Shown here piece after piece: positions 1 to 8,079 of a stretch of 64,000 nucleotides of DNA. Position 1 is the first letter of the stretch. Each line of letters begins with the position of its first letter. The translations under genes were made by a program, and so were the position numbers. This stretch comes from SHAN690 sp023262195 (GTDB lineage Bacteria; Bacteroidota; Bacteroidia; Flavobacteriales_G; Salibacteraceae): the NCBI GenBank assembly GCA_038142005.1, contig JAYQJE010000004.1:124001-188000 (forward strand). The letters run 5' to 3'. The notes under the pieces are model-generated. The model ran no database searches and was not told where the DNA came from. It worked only from the letters and a program-made list of their open reading frames with translations.

Positions 1-46
1 GGTGGCAATGATGAAATGGCCATACCAGTTGAAGGTCTAGTAGTCA

Positions 47-1065
47 TTATTGGAATTGATCGAATTCTGTACGTACTATGGTCAACGTGATCGATGACCT
101 TACCGCCACTGTGATCTTCAACAAATGGTTTGAGTTAAACCCGCTGTATACGCTATATCCACCGACATCACCTTTTTTATTCATTGCAATAAATCCCACC
201 TGTAAATTGGATGTGTCTTTGTGTGTTTTTATAATACGTTTCACCGCCATTTCACACGCTTTTTCTGGGTGATGACCTTGACGCATAAGTTCCACAATAA
301 TGCTACTACCCGCGATACGAATGACGGCTTCACCTAAACCAGTGGCACAGGCGGCTCCCACTTCATTATCTACAAACAATCCCGCACCGATAATGGGTGA
401 ATCCCCCACTCTGCCGGGCAGTTTATATGCCCAACCACTGGTGGTGCAAGCACCGGATAGGTTACCTTTTTTGTCCATGGCCAACATTCCGATGGTGTCG
501 TGGTTTTCATTATTGATGCGTGGGTGCTCTAAGTCTTGCTTCACGCGCCACTCCGTCCAAAGTTGTTGGGCTTTATGAGTGAGTAGATCAGTTTCTTGAA
601 ATCCTTGACTAAGCGCGAACTCTTTTGCCCCTGCTCCTACTAACATCACGTGTGGCGTCTCTTCCATAACTTTTCGAGCCACGGAAATTGGGTTCTCAAT
701 ATCTTGGAGATAGGCGACTGCACCACATTGGTGTTTATGATTCATGATGCAAGCATCAAGCGTGACGTTACCGTCACGATCTGGCAAACCACCAATACCA
801 ACGCTCAAATTATTTGGGTCAGACTCAGTGATCCTCACTCCTGTTTCTACCGCGTCAAGCGCAGATCCGCCTTCAATCAACTGCTTCCATGCAGCCTCAT
901 TAGCGACCATGCCGTGTTCCCAAGTCGAAATGACTATTGGTTTTTCCAACGTTGGTTTATCGCTATCACCTCGGGATTTATTTCGCTTGCGTTACTCACA
1001 GATCTTGGCAGAATCATACCCAAACCAGCGGCTGCAGATAGATTAAAAAATGTTCTTCTTTTCAT
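47..1065 (-). CDS. Glycosylasparaginase (N4-(beta-N-acetylglucosaminyl)-L-asparaginase), Tat-exported, frame disrupted
   Basis: Ntn-hydrolase that cleaves the GlcNAc-Asn bond of N-glycopeptides. The family autocleaves before a catalytic Thr, here the Thr of HDTIG in the middle of the protein. KPIVISTWEHG near the N-terminus and the downstream TSGWAYKLPGRVGDSPIIGAG segment also fit the family. The longest single frame starts at a TTG near 949, but the bases upstream encode MKRRTFFNLSAAAGLGMI in another frame. That is a twin-arginine signal (RRxFF) starting with ATG at 1065. Adding one A to the A5 run at 941-945 joins the two frames. After residues SGFN the C-terminus (about 47-150) stops resembling the family, so a second frame error is likely and the true end is uncertain. 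Divergent from the small membrane protein at 1132. Confidence 0.82.
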
Positions 1066-1131
1066 ATGCTTAACTCAGATGACCAATCTAACATAAATGA
1101 TGGATTCTTAAATAACCTACCTTAATTCCTG

Positions 1132-1356
1132 ATGAATAAGTTCTTCTCTCATCCCAACTTTTATGGCGTACTCAGCGGATCAGTATATGTGGGAATGGAG
1201 TACCTATTTGAATTAAAATCTGAAGGACCATACCCTTTGAAAAAGGCACTACTAAGCTTTGTAGTAATGGGAGGCCTTTTTACAGTGCTAGGTTACTACA
1301 ACCAGTATCAAAAGCGAAAGAAGGACGAAAAAGAGCGGAACAGCGAAGCAAAATAA
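1132..1356 (+). CDS. Small membrane protein, unknown function
   Basis: A 74-residue protein I do not recognise. It has two hydrophobic stretches (about residues 10-25 and 38-54, the second including SFVVMGGLFTVLGYY) and a strongly basic then acidic tail (KRKKDEKER), which suggests two membrane helices with a cytoplasmic tail. The start is an ATG with no longer in-frame alternative. It is divergent from the glycosylasparaginase and convergent with the TPR gene that ends at 1388, so it is probably transcribed alone. It could be spurious, but the hydrophobic/charged layout is protein-like. Confidence 0.5.
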   Translation: MNKFFSHPNFYGVLSGSVYVGMEYLFELKSEGPYPLKKALLSFVVMGGLFTVLGYYNQYQKRKKDEKERNSEAK

Positions 1357-1387
1357 GCTATCCAAGAATCCTAGTTTCAGGCCCTCA

Positions 1388-2392
1388 TCAATCCACCTCA
1401 TCCAGCCACATGAAAAACTCTTGCAGCTCTTGTGTGTGTTTACTGACCCAAGATCGAGCTTCTTCACTGATCGGCTGGGAAGTATAGTTTGCAAAAGCTT
1501 CCATATGTTCACTATTACCAATTTTCGAGAATAAGGGTATGTAATACTGGGTGTAGAAATCATCTCTATTGCCTAAATCAAAGTCAGCTAAGGCTGTGAA
1601 AAGTTGTGTGGTCCGAGACTGGTTTATTAGTCGAATATCATTCAGACTGTCTTGCATTACTGCCGCCTCAATACTCGATAGTAACATCTCTGTGCCACGA
1701 ACTGTCTCATTACCAAGGCCGCTACCAACGTTGAGGGTAATCACATCATCTTCTATGGACACCCCTTGACTCCACAATCCTTCAATGGTAGTTGATGCCT
1801 TTTCCGCCAATTCGCTTTGTGGCATTAAGAGCAAGTAAAAATACAAGGGGAGCAAGGCCTCAAATCTCTTGCCTTGCATCAATTTCATACTTGCTAGTGC
1901 ATGATGACTATTGGCGTGGTCTAGTCGATTTTTAATTGAATTTTCAAATGCACTGGCGGCATTCTCATAATCGCCAATACCATTGTATGTAACACCCAGA
2001 TTGAACCAGAGTAGATAATAATCACCAAACCGTTTAATTGACTTTTTATACGTCTTTATGGCCTTCTTAGTATTGCCCTGATTATCATGTATAGTGCCGA
2101 TGAGCATTACAGCCTGCACCCCACTTTCACTTTCTTCTTTACTTGCCTCCTTGGCATAATTCAGCGCCTCTTTATTATTACCTAATTGATAATAAGCCAT
2201 CGCCACCTCATGATTGATGAATCCATCTTTCGGTTTAATTTCCAATACCTTTTTATATTCGATCAGGGCCAACTCATAGCGCTCTTCATCATAGAGCACC
2301 ATGCCTCGTGTCATGATCGAATTGAGCAACGAGTCTTGGGCCTTTAAAACCATTGGACACAACACAACAAAAAGAATCGCCAATCGCACCAT
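1388..2392 (-). CDS. Exported TPR-repeat protein
   Basis: 334 residues. A short hydrophobic N-terminus ending around VLKAQ looks like a signal peptide, so the protein is probably periplasmic. Tetratricopeptide repeats follow over about residues 30-190 (for example EEALNYAKEA-type and YLLWFNLGVTYNGIGDYENA-like helices). The C-terminal half has no recognisable domain. TPR repeats usually mediate protein-protein contacts, so no catalytic role is inferred. It starts 3 nt after the pepD stop on the same strand, and the two are very likely co-transcribed. Confidence 0.75.
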   Translation of the reverse strand: MVRLAILFVVLCPMVLKAQDSLLNSIMTRGMVLYDEERYELALIEYKKVLEIKPKDGFINHEVAMAYYQLGNNKEALNYAKEASKEESESGVQAVMLIGTIHDNQGNTKKAIKTYKKSIKRFGDYYLLWFNLGVTYNGIGDYENAASAFENSIKNRLDHANSHHALASMKLMQGKRFEALLPLYFYLLLMPQSELAEKASTTIEGLWSQGVSIEDDVITLNVGSGLGNETVRGTEMLLSSIEAAVMQDSLNDIRLINQSRTTQLFTALADFDLGNRDDFYTQYYIPLFSKIGNSEHMEAFANYTSQPISEEARSWVSKHTQELQEFFMWLDEVD

Positions 2393-2395
2393 ATC

Positions 2396-3859
2396 CTAGT
2401 TGCGTTCTGGGATTTGTTTCAGTGTTTCAATGAGCAGCTTCCAATATTTATGTACCGAACTAATCTGACAGCGTTCGTCTGGAGAATGTGCCCCTTTGAT
2501 GTTTGGACCAAATGAAATCATTTCCATATCTGGGTAATTGGTTCCAAGAATACCACACTCAAGACCAGCATGGCAGGCCATAACGTGTGGCTCATCATTG
2601 AAGAGATTACGATAAATCTCGGCCATAGTGGTAACGATTGCTGCACCTGGCTTAGGAGTCCAACCGGGATAATCACCAGAAAAATCAACACTCGCATCAA
2701 TTTGCGCGAACACATTTTGAATCATCTGGACCTCATCCATTTTTTCGCTATCGAACGAGCTTCGAGTCAGGCATTGTACGCTATATGCTCCATCCTTAAT
2801 GAGCACTCGAGCTAGATTATTTGAAGTCTGCACCAAACCATCAATATCTGGACTCATCCTGTATATCCCGACAGGGCAAGCGTAGATAGCTCGAAGCAAG
2901 TTTTGCGCATCCTGATCAGACAGAACTGAGTCAAATGCATCGGAGGTTTTGAGACTAACCATCAACTCTGGATCGGTGGTTGCGTGCTCTGCTTTCAACG
3001 TTTCGAAAAGCGATGCAACTTGATTCTTCATCGCTTCTGACTTTGCACTTGAAACACATATCTGAGCAACGGACTCACGCGGAATGGCATTTCTCAAGCT
3101 TCCACCATCGATGGAGTGAACCTTAATGCCACACGATTCGTGCAATGACCATAAAATTCTGTTCATGAGCTTATTGGCATTGCCTCGTCCACGATGAATA
3201 TCCATACCACTGTGACCACCGGTTAGGCCATTTACGGTCAATATGAAAAACGCGTGATCTGCACCTACAGGTTCAACAGTATATGCTCCTGAAGCTGTAA
3301 CATCAATACCTCCCGCACATCCAATGGTGAGTTCATCGTCATCTTCTGTGTCGAGATTAAGCATGATTTCACCCTCGAGCAAGCCGCCTTTGAGGCCCAT
3401 TGCTCCTGTCATTCCTGTTTCCTCGTCAATGGTAAACAACGCTTCAATCGCAGGGTGGGCAATATCGTTTGAACTCAATATGGCCATAATCGATGCGACC
3501 CCAATTCCATTGTCGGCACCAAGTGTGGTGCCCTCAGCCTTAACCCAATCACCATCCACATACATTTTTATTCCTTCAGAATCAAAGTCAAAATCTATAT
3601 CCGCATTCTTTTGATGCACCATATCGATGTGGCTTTGCATCACGATGGTCTTCCTCGTCTCCATGCCTGTAGTAGCAGGTTTCTTTATAATAATGTTACC
3701 CACCTCATCCACGTGCGTAGGTAATCCAAGCGATTCTCCAAAGGATCGTATGAAATCTATTACTCGCTCTTCTTTTTTACTTGGTCTTGGTACCGCATTT
3801 AAATCAGCGAAATGATTCCACATAGACCGTGGTTCAAGACGTCTTAATTCGTCACTCAT
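2396..3859 (-). CDS. pepD: Aminoacyl-histidine dipeptidase (M20/PepD family)
   Basis: 487 residues, the usual size for PepD (Xaa-His dipeptidase, carnosinase-like), a cytosolic metallopeptidase that hydrolyses dipeptides. The M20 metal-site motifs appear in order: QSHIDMVHQK (His and Asp ligands, about residue 75), GADNGIGVA (bridging Asp, about 115), TIDEETGMTGA (catalytic Glu and Glu ligand, about 145), LNLDTEDDDEL (Asp ligand, about 170) and MACHAGLECG (late His, near the C-terminus). The frame is intact. It leads a two-gene unit with the TPR protein. Confidence 0.93.
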   Translation of the reverse strand: MSDELRRLEPRSMWNHFADLNAVPRPSKKEERVIDFIRSFGESLGLPTHVDEVGNIIIKKPATTGMETRKTIVMQSHIDMVHQKNADIDFDFDSEGIKMYVDGDWVKAEGTTLGADNGIGVASIMAILSSNDIAHPAIEALFTIDEETGMTGAMGLKGGLLEGEIMLNLDTEDDDELTIGCAGGIDVTASGAYTVEPVGADHAFFILTVNGLTGGHSGMDIHRGRGNANKLMNRILWSLHESCGIKVHSIDGGSLRNAIPRESVAQICVSSAKSEAMKNQVASLFETLKAEHATTDPELMVSLKTSDAFDSVLSDQDAQNLLRAIYACPVGIYRMSPDIDGLVQTSNNLARVLIKDGAYSVQCLTRSSFDSEKMDEVQMIQNVFAQIDASVDFSGDYPGWTPKPGAAIVTTMAEIYRNLFNDEPHVMACHAGLECGILGTNYPDMEMISFGPNIKGAHSPDERCQISSVHKYWKLLIETLKQIPERN

Positions 3860-3906
3860 AGTTTAATACTTTAATTAAAACAACAACCGGAGCGCAATGT
3901 TAGTGC

Positions 3907-4128
3907 TTACGCATCAAGAAACAACATAGCTACCTGAATCAAGAAGCCAAGAGTGAAGAGTACCGCACCAATCACTAAGGCTTGCTGTCTTGTTTCGTTG
4001 CGATCGATGAGGCGGGTAACCAATGGTGCTGAGATTTTTGTGGCAATGAGGTTACGAATGTGTTTGAAAAAGATTAGAAATACTGTATATACTGTAAAAG
4101 CTATTCCTAAGACCAGTACGAATTGCAT
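3907..4128 (-). CDS. Small two-helix membrane protein, unknown function
   Basis: 73 residues. Hydrophobic segments at about 2-21 (MQFVLVLGIAFTVYTVFLIF) and 50-71 flank a basic central region containing RLIDRNETRQQ. It starts about 14 nt after the end of the broken small membrane gene on the same strand, and that gene in turn overlaps the FkbM methyltransferase, so all three are probably one transcript. I do not recognise the family. Confidence 0.55.
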   Translation of the reverse strand: MQFVLVLGIAFTVYTVFLIFFKHIRNLIATKISAPLVTRLIDRNETRQQALVIGAVLFTLGFLIQVAMLFLDA

Positions 4129-4142
4129 GAATTCTTCTGGAG

Positions 4143-4360
4143 TTAAGCCACTATCAAGCCGGTAACTATATCATATGCGCCAAGGAAGAATGCATAACCA
4201 AGAATTACCATCATCATCAATAATGTGATGGGTAGTTCGGTGAAATCGCTTTAAAGCCCTCTTCAAATCGCTCCAGCGCGGCTTTACCGGGGAACTCAGG
4301 AGCAGCAAACTAAAATGAAAGAAACTGAAATGTAATACCAATAAGCGCAATCTATTTCAT
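4143..4360 (-). pseudogene. Broken small membrane protein gene (two in-frame TAG codons and one frame shift)
   Basis: The ATG at 4360-4358 overlaps the stop of the FkbM gene (ATGA). The frame reads MK-stop-IALIGITFQFLSF-stop-FAAPEFPGKAALERFEEG, with TAG at 4354-4352 (codon 3) and 4312-4310 (codon 17). A shift of one frame near 4240 then gives TELPITLLMMMVILGYAF and ends with TAA at 4145-4143. Rebuilt, it is a protein of about 72 residues with two membrane helices. Both TAG codons would be Trp after a single A-to-G change, giving sensible hydrophobic sequence. I infer a recently inactivated gene or base-call errors. The protein family is unknown. Confidence 0.45.
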
Positions 4361-5160
4361 AGCATGGCTTGAATTTGTTCTTTCACCGCAATTGTATTCG
4401 GACCAATGGTTTTGTGCACATATCCTGCATCGGTTAGTTCATTCAAGAGTAATGCTTTGTCGTGATCTTCCAAGTGAAATTCTTCGAATGCTATAGCCAA
4501 TGGTTGAGGTTGTGCATTTAGGAAGAGCCTTACTACCTCAGCGTCATAACCCTCCGCATCTATCATTAGCAAATCAATTTTCTTCAGGTTATTACGATCA
4601 ATTAAAGACTGCGCATTAGTTGTTTTGACTGTGGTACAATCGATCCAATCTTCTGGACTTTCAGGCACTTCAATACCAAACTTCGAGGCTCTTCGCTTCA
4701 CGGTTCCATTTTTAAATAAATCCAGAAGCGAAGTACGATCAAACCGAGCCAAACCAGTTGCCCAACGCATCTTTGTAAAAGCTATGTTGTATAAATCCAT
4801 GGCTCCGTTTTCCTTACCTAGAGCTAAGTTTTCAATGACAATGTTGTCGTGTTTTCGGTATAGCGGTCGAAGCTTGTTTTCAACCAGCCAAGACTGGGGT
4901 TCGAGTAACACCCCCGCCCATCGATAGCGCTTAATAAATTTATGCACAGGATCGTGGGTAATACCATCATTGGCTCCAATTTGAACTAACTGAAAGTTCG
5001 TGGTGGATTTTGAAAATTGATCCAAAAACGCTTCAATTGACCCAGGCCTTGGATTAAAGAAATACCGAATTCCAAAAAGATACATCGCATTGTTTGAGGC
5101 ACTCAATGATGCCAGTGAAACTTCCCAAACCTCTCTAAAGATCTTTTTAAGTCGGTGCAT
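4357..5160 (-). CDS. FkbM-family SAM-dependent methyltransferase
   Basis: 267 residues. FkbM-type methyltransferases usually methylate hydroxyl groups of sugars or secondary metabolites. VQIGANDGITHDPVHKFI (about residue 57) is the SAM-binding loop and acidic follow-up, WAGVLLEPQ matches the second Rossmann strand, and KKIDLLMIDAEGYDAEVV (about 195-212) is the characteristic FkbM IDAEG motif. The substrate cannot be read from sequence. No other sugar-modifying genes lie next to it. Its stop overlaps the start of the broken small membrane gene. Confidence 0.85.
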   Translation of the reverse strand: MHRLKKIFREVWEVSLASLSASNNAMYLFGIRYFFNPRPGSIEAFLDQFSKSTTNFQLVQIGANDGITHDPVHKFIKRYRWAGVLLEPQSWLVENKLRPLYRKHDNIVIENLALGKENGAMDLYNIAFTKMRWATGLARFDRTSLLDLFKNGTVKRRASKFGIEVPESPEDWIDCTTVKTTNAQSLIDRNNLKKIDLLMIDAEGYDAEVVRLFLNAQPQPLAIAFEEFHLEDHDKALLLNELTDAGYVHKTIGPNTIAVKEQIQAML

Positions 5161-5230
5161 ACTATTCTAGTCTTGTCGTTTAAAAATCCAGTCTCGAAAT
5201 TAAACCAATCGAATGCTTGAGCAACAGGCC

Positions 5231-5238
5231 TAGATTTG
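5231..5238 (+). promoter_or_regulatory. Putative Bacteroidota -7 element (TAGATTTG) 4 nt before the trmN6 start
   Basis: TAGATTTG matches the Bacteroidota -7 consensus TAnnTTTG exactly and lies 4 nt before the ATG. Transcription would then begin at or very near the start codon, giving a leaderless or near-leaderless mRNA. No clear TTG at about -33 is seen at the standard spacing. Confidence 0.4.
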
Positions 5239-5242
5239 ATGT

Positions 5243-5947
5243 ATGAAGCCATTTCGTTTTAAACAGTTTGAAGTGATGCAGCATCCAAAGGTTTTTAAGG
5301 TTGGAACTGATGCGTGTATACTGGGGGCATTGGCTAGAATTGGTGAGGCCACATCAATTCTAGATGTAGGAACAGGGTCAGGAGTAGTTGCGCTAATGTG
5401 TGCACAACGAAACTCGAAAGCTAAAATACTTGGTGTTGACTCGAATCATTTCTCTGTGGAATTAGCCACTAAGAACTTCAGCGATTCTATTTTCTCGGAT
5501 CGCTTGTCATGTCGCAACCTTGACCTGCTTGCGGATGTATTGCCCCATTTAAAGTTCGATCATATCATTTGCAACCCTCCTTTCTTTGCAAACGGAATTC
5601 AAAGCATTAATAACCATAAAGCACAAGCCAGGCATGAGTCAGAAAATGGTCTTAGCCGGTTTCTGGCGAAATTTCAAAGCCTCTTAACCAACACTGGTAA
5701 AATCACAATGATATTGCCTCAAAACCGGATGCAGGAGTGCGCGGAAATGGCACAAATACGGCAGCTTTTTGCGAGTGCGTTGATCCATATCCGCCCATTC
5801 AGCCATCGTCCTCCAAACAGAATAGTTGTAGAGCTTGCAAAATCCAATCAAAAATCAGTAGAAAGAGATTTTACCCTCTATCAATCGGAGCAACTGCTGA
5901 GCAAACAAGCTACTTACCTCTTAGAACCGTTTTATCTTCACCTTTAA
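5243..5947 (+). CDS. trmN6: tRNA1(Val) (adenine(37)-N6)-methyltransferase
   Basis: 234 residues, matching the YfiC/TrmN6 family, which makes m6A37 in tRNA1(Val). FRFKQFEVMQHPKVFKVGTD (N-terminus) is the family signature. ILDVGTGSGVVALM (about 39-52) is SAM motif I, and CNPPFF (about 110) is the N6-adenine methyltransferase NPPY/F active-site motif. The ARHE segment after it is also typical. The ORF is intact. Its stop lies 1 nt before the start of the disrupted sigma factor gene, so the two were probably one transcription unit. Confidence 0.92.
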   Translation: MKPFRFKQFEVMQHPKVFKVGTDACILGALARIGEATSILDVGTGSGVVALMCAQRNSKAKILGVDSNHFSVELATKNFSDSIFSDRLSCRNLDLLADVLPHLKFDHIICNPPFFANGIQSINNHKAQARHESENGLSRFLAKFQSLLTNTGKITMILPQNRMQECAEMAQIRQLFASALIHIRPFSHRPPNRIVVELAKSNQKSVERDFTLYQSEQLLSKQATYLLEPFYLHL

Positions 5948-5948
5948 A

Positions 5949-6467
5949 ATGGTGAATCAAATGCTTGACTATGCAGTGACACGGGTGAGAGATCGTGCAG
6001 TGACTAAAGATTTAGTGCAGGAAACATTTTTCGTAGCTCTAAGATCTAAGGAATCATATCGAGGCGAGTTGGCAGAAAAAAACTGACTCTATTTGATACT
6101 GCGCAGTAGAATTCTTTACTACTACAAAAAGAAAAAAGAAGTGCTTGAATCTCAAATGAGCACCTCACAGGAGGATGATGAATCTTCCGCTTTTATGGAA
6201 AATAGCCAGTGAAATTTGGAGCGCGCCCCTAAAACTTGGGCTCCTGATAAGATGTATGAATCAGAAGAGTTTATGAGTGTTTTAAGTGATTGTACTAGGA
6301 ATTTATCAGAGATGCAGAACGCGGTGTTCACTATGAAATATCTCGATGGTGAGGATTCTGACACCATCTGTAAGGCATTAGACATAACATCTTCCAACTA
6401 CTGGGTTTTAGTGCACAGAGCCAAACTTCAATTAAGAAGGTGCCTTGAAATTAACTGGATGTCATGA
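5949..6467 (+). pseudogene. ECF-type RNA polymerase sigma-70 factor with two in-frame TGA codons
   Basis: Apart from two TGA codons the frame is open for 172 codons from the ATG at 5949. Region 2 is visible (DLVQETFFVALRSKESYRGE, then LYLILRSRILYYYKKKK), and so is region 4 (LSEMQNAVFTMKYLDGEDSD, TSSNYWVLVHRAKLQLR). TGA at 6084-6086 (codon 46) falls exactly where ECF factors of this type carry the conserved Trp of the TWL motif. TGA at 6210-6212 (codon 88) falls at the Trp of the conserved linker before the W(A)PD segment. Both are one G-to-A step from TGG. Ribosomes starting at downstream ATG/TTG codons could make at most a region 4 fragment. It overlaps a broken zf-HC2 anti-sigma gene by ATGA. 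It could be decay, base-call error or, least likely, recoding. Confidence 0.75.
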
Positions 6468-6701
6468 TCAGCTGTAAAAAAGCCGCGGAGTACTGTCAGC
6501 TAAGCGAAGAGAACAAATTATGGTTATATCAATGAATTCAGCTGCGCTTTCATTTGGCCATTTGCAAAATGTGCAAGGCCTGTTAAGAGCAGAGTGCTTG
6601 GATCGCCAAGGTTTCTAAAAAAAATTTCTGCTACGGATTCCTACACAAATGATGAGAAGGAAGATTTGAAAAAGATGTTAAACAATGAGTTTAATACTTA
6701 A
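6464..6701 (+). pseudogene. Degraded zf-HC2 anti-sigma factor gene
   Basis: Starts by ATGA overlap with the sigma gene. It opens with MISCKKAAEYCQLSEENKLW, the usual beginning of short Bacteroidota zf-HC2 anti-sigma proteins, and carries the zinc motif HxxxCxxC in RFHLAICKMCKAC. The frame is interrupted by TGA at 6533-6535 (codon 24) and TAA at 6584-6586 (codon 41). A frame change at the A8 run at 6617-6624 is needed to reach the acidic tail (DEKEDLKKMLNNEF) and the stop at 6699-6701. In the family this protein binds and restrains the adjacent sigma factor. Both partners being broken points to loss of the regulatory module rather than a single error. Confidence 0.65.
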
Positions 6702-6716
6702 ATAAAAAGACAGTGA

Positions 6717-7034
6717 TTAGTCCTCATCGTCACCGACCACATCATCATCTCCATATTTTTCTTCGAAATCCTCTCTAACATCATCCTTCAATGTACCATC
6801 ATCATCATAATCGTCATCATCATCAATGATTTCTTGGGCGCGTGCCTTCGTCATCTTTAAGAGGTAAACCTTCTCGTCAGTCTCAAAACGTAGTGCAGAA
6901 ATCATTTCACCTTTATATGGAAATCGAATAAGCTCATTAACGAAACCATCAGGATACTCGAGCTTTATCTGTTGTTGAAGTTCTTGACTTATCTTAACGA
7001 ATTCAGTGATCACTTTTGGTTTCTGTGTTTCCAT
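6717..7034 (-). CDS. Small acidic protein, conserved in Bacteroidota, unknown function
   Basis: 105 residues. The N-terminal half (KVITEFVKISQELQQQIKLE, then a VSALRFETDEKVYLLKM-like strand region) matches a small uncharacterised Bacteroidota family that I recognise by layout only. The C-terminal half is very acidic, with runs DDDDDYDDDG and GDDDVVGDDED. No membrane or signal segment is present, so it is probably cytosolic. The acidic tail could bind cations or basic partners, but nothing in the context says which. It faces the sigma/anti-sigma remnant tail to tail. Confidence 0.7.
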   Translation of the reverse strand: METQKPKVITEFVKISQELQQQIKLEYPDGFVNELIRFPYKGEMISALRFETDEKVYLLKMTKARAQEIIDDDDDYDDDGTLKDDVREDFEEKYGDDDVVGDDED

Positions 7035-7191
7035 TGGCCAAGAGTTTATTCTTATTTATTCGTACAAATATGTGGTTGATTTTAATTTGAAGCCATTCAT
7101 ACCAAAGAATTAATATTTGAAAAAGCAGTGCTTAAACTCATATCACATACAAAATGATTCTTGAAATTGTCTAGAGTTATCTTCGCGATGC

Positions 7192-8079
7192 ATGAACGAT
7201 GAAGGGGTAAGAATCAATAAATATCTGAGTGAGTTGGGCATTTGTTCGAGACGGGAAGCCGAACGCTGGATTGAACAGGGGCGTGTGCATGTCAATAGGA
7301 AGGTTCCAACCATGGGCCAGAGAGTCCTGAAAAAAGATGAAGTGCGCGTTGATGGGCGTGTTGTATCCAAACCCGCAGAGCCTGAGATTTACATTGCCCT
7401 AAACAAACCACCAGGCATTGTTTGCACTACCGACCCAACAGAGCCTGACAATATTGTGCAATTTGTAAACTACCCAAAAAGAATCTTTCCCATAGGGAGG
7501 CTTGATAAGCCAAGCGAAGGTTTAATTTTCCTTACCAGCGATGGTGATATTGTCAACAAAATACTACGAGCTGGCAATAATCATGAAAAGGAATACGAAG
7601 TACAGGTTGACAAAGCCATCACGGATGAGTTCATAAACAAAATGATCAATGGCGTACCCATCTTAGGTACGATGACGAAGAAGTGCAAAGTCATAAAAAT
7701 AGATTCACATCGATTTAGAATTACGCTCATACAAGGCATGAATCGGCAAATCAGAAGAATGTGCGAGTACCTTGGTTACAACGTGATGAAATTGAAGCGA
7801 ACGAGAATCATGAACGTATCACTTGACATTCCGCAAGGAGATTGGCGAGATTTAACCAGCGGAGAATTGGACACGATCATGGCTCTTACCAAAGCCTCTG
7901 AGAAGACCAGTAATAAGGGAAGTAAGTCGAGCTCAAAATCAACTCCAATAGGAAATCCACCGAAAAATCCAAACCTAGATTTGACCCAAGAAATAAACCA
8001 GGGTCGATTGCGAGAAAGAAGAACACGAATAACAAATCAAGAAAAAAGAGAAAATGAGTTGGAACACAGAAACGTATGA
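7192..8079 (+). CDS. rluF: 23S rRNA pseudouridine synthase, RluF-type
   Basis: Converts a 23S rRNA uridine (U2604 in E. coli RluF) to pseudouridine. An S4 RNA-binding domain occupies about residues 4-60 (RINKYLSELGICSRREAERW). The catalytic domain carries the conserved GRLDKPSEGLIFLTSDGD segment (catalytic Asp in GRLD, about residue 104) and RQIRRMCEYLGYNV. The last 60 residues are a Ser/Lys/Arg-rich tail (SNKGSKSSSKS onward), common in Bacteroidota homologues. RluB/RluE-type specificity is possible, but the NHEKEYEVQVDK segment favours RluF. Its end overlaps the pterin dehydratase start by 26 nt. Confidence 0.88.
   Translation: MNDEGVRINKYLSELGICSRREAERWIEQGRVHVNRKVPTMGQRVLKKDEVRVDGRVVSKPAEPEIYIALNKPPGIVCTTDPTEPDNIVQFVNYPKRIFPIGRLDKPSEGLIFLTSDGDIVNKILRAGNNHEKEYEVQVDKAITDEFINKMINGVPILGTMTKKCKVIKIDSHRFRITLIQGMNRQIRRMCEYLGYNVMKLKRTRIMNVSLDIPQGDWRDLTSGELDTIMALTKASEKTSNKGSKSSSKSTPIGNPPKNPNLDLTQEINQGRLRERRTRITNQEKRENELEHRNV

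Noticed and set aside
5949..6467. Use of UGA as a Trp codon throughout the genome
   Set aside because: Intact genes in the window use TGG for Trp, and many genes end at TGA with the next gene overlapping by ATGA, so a reassigned code does not fit.
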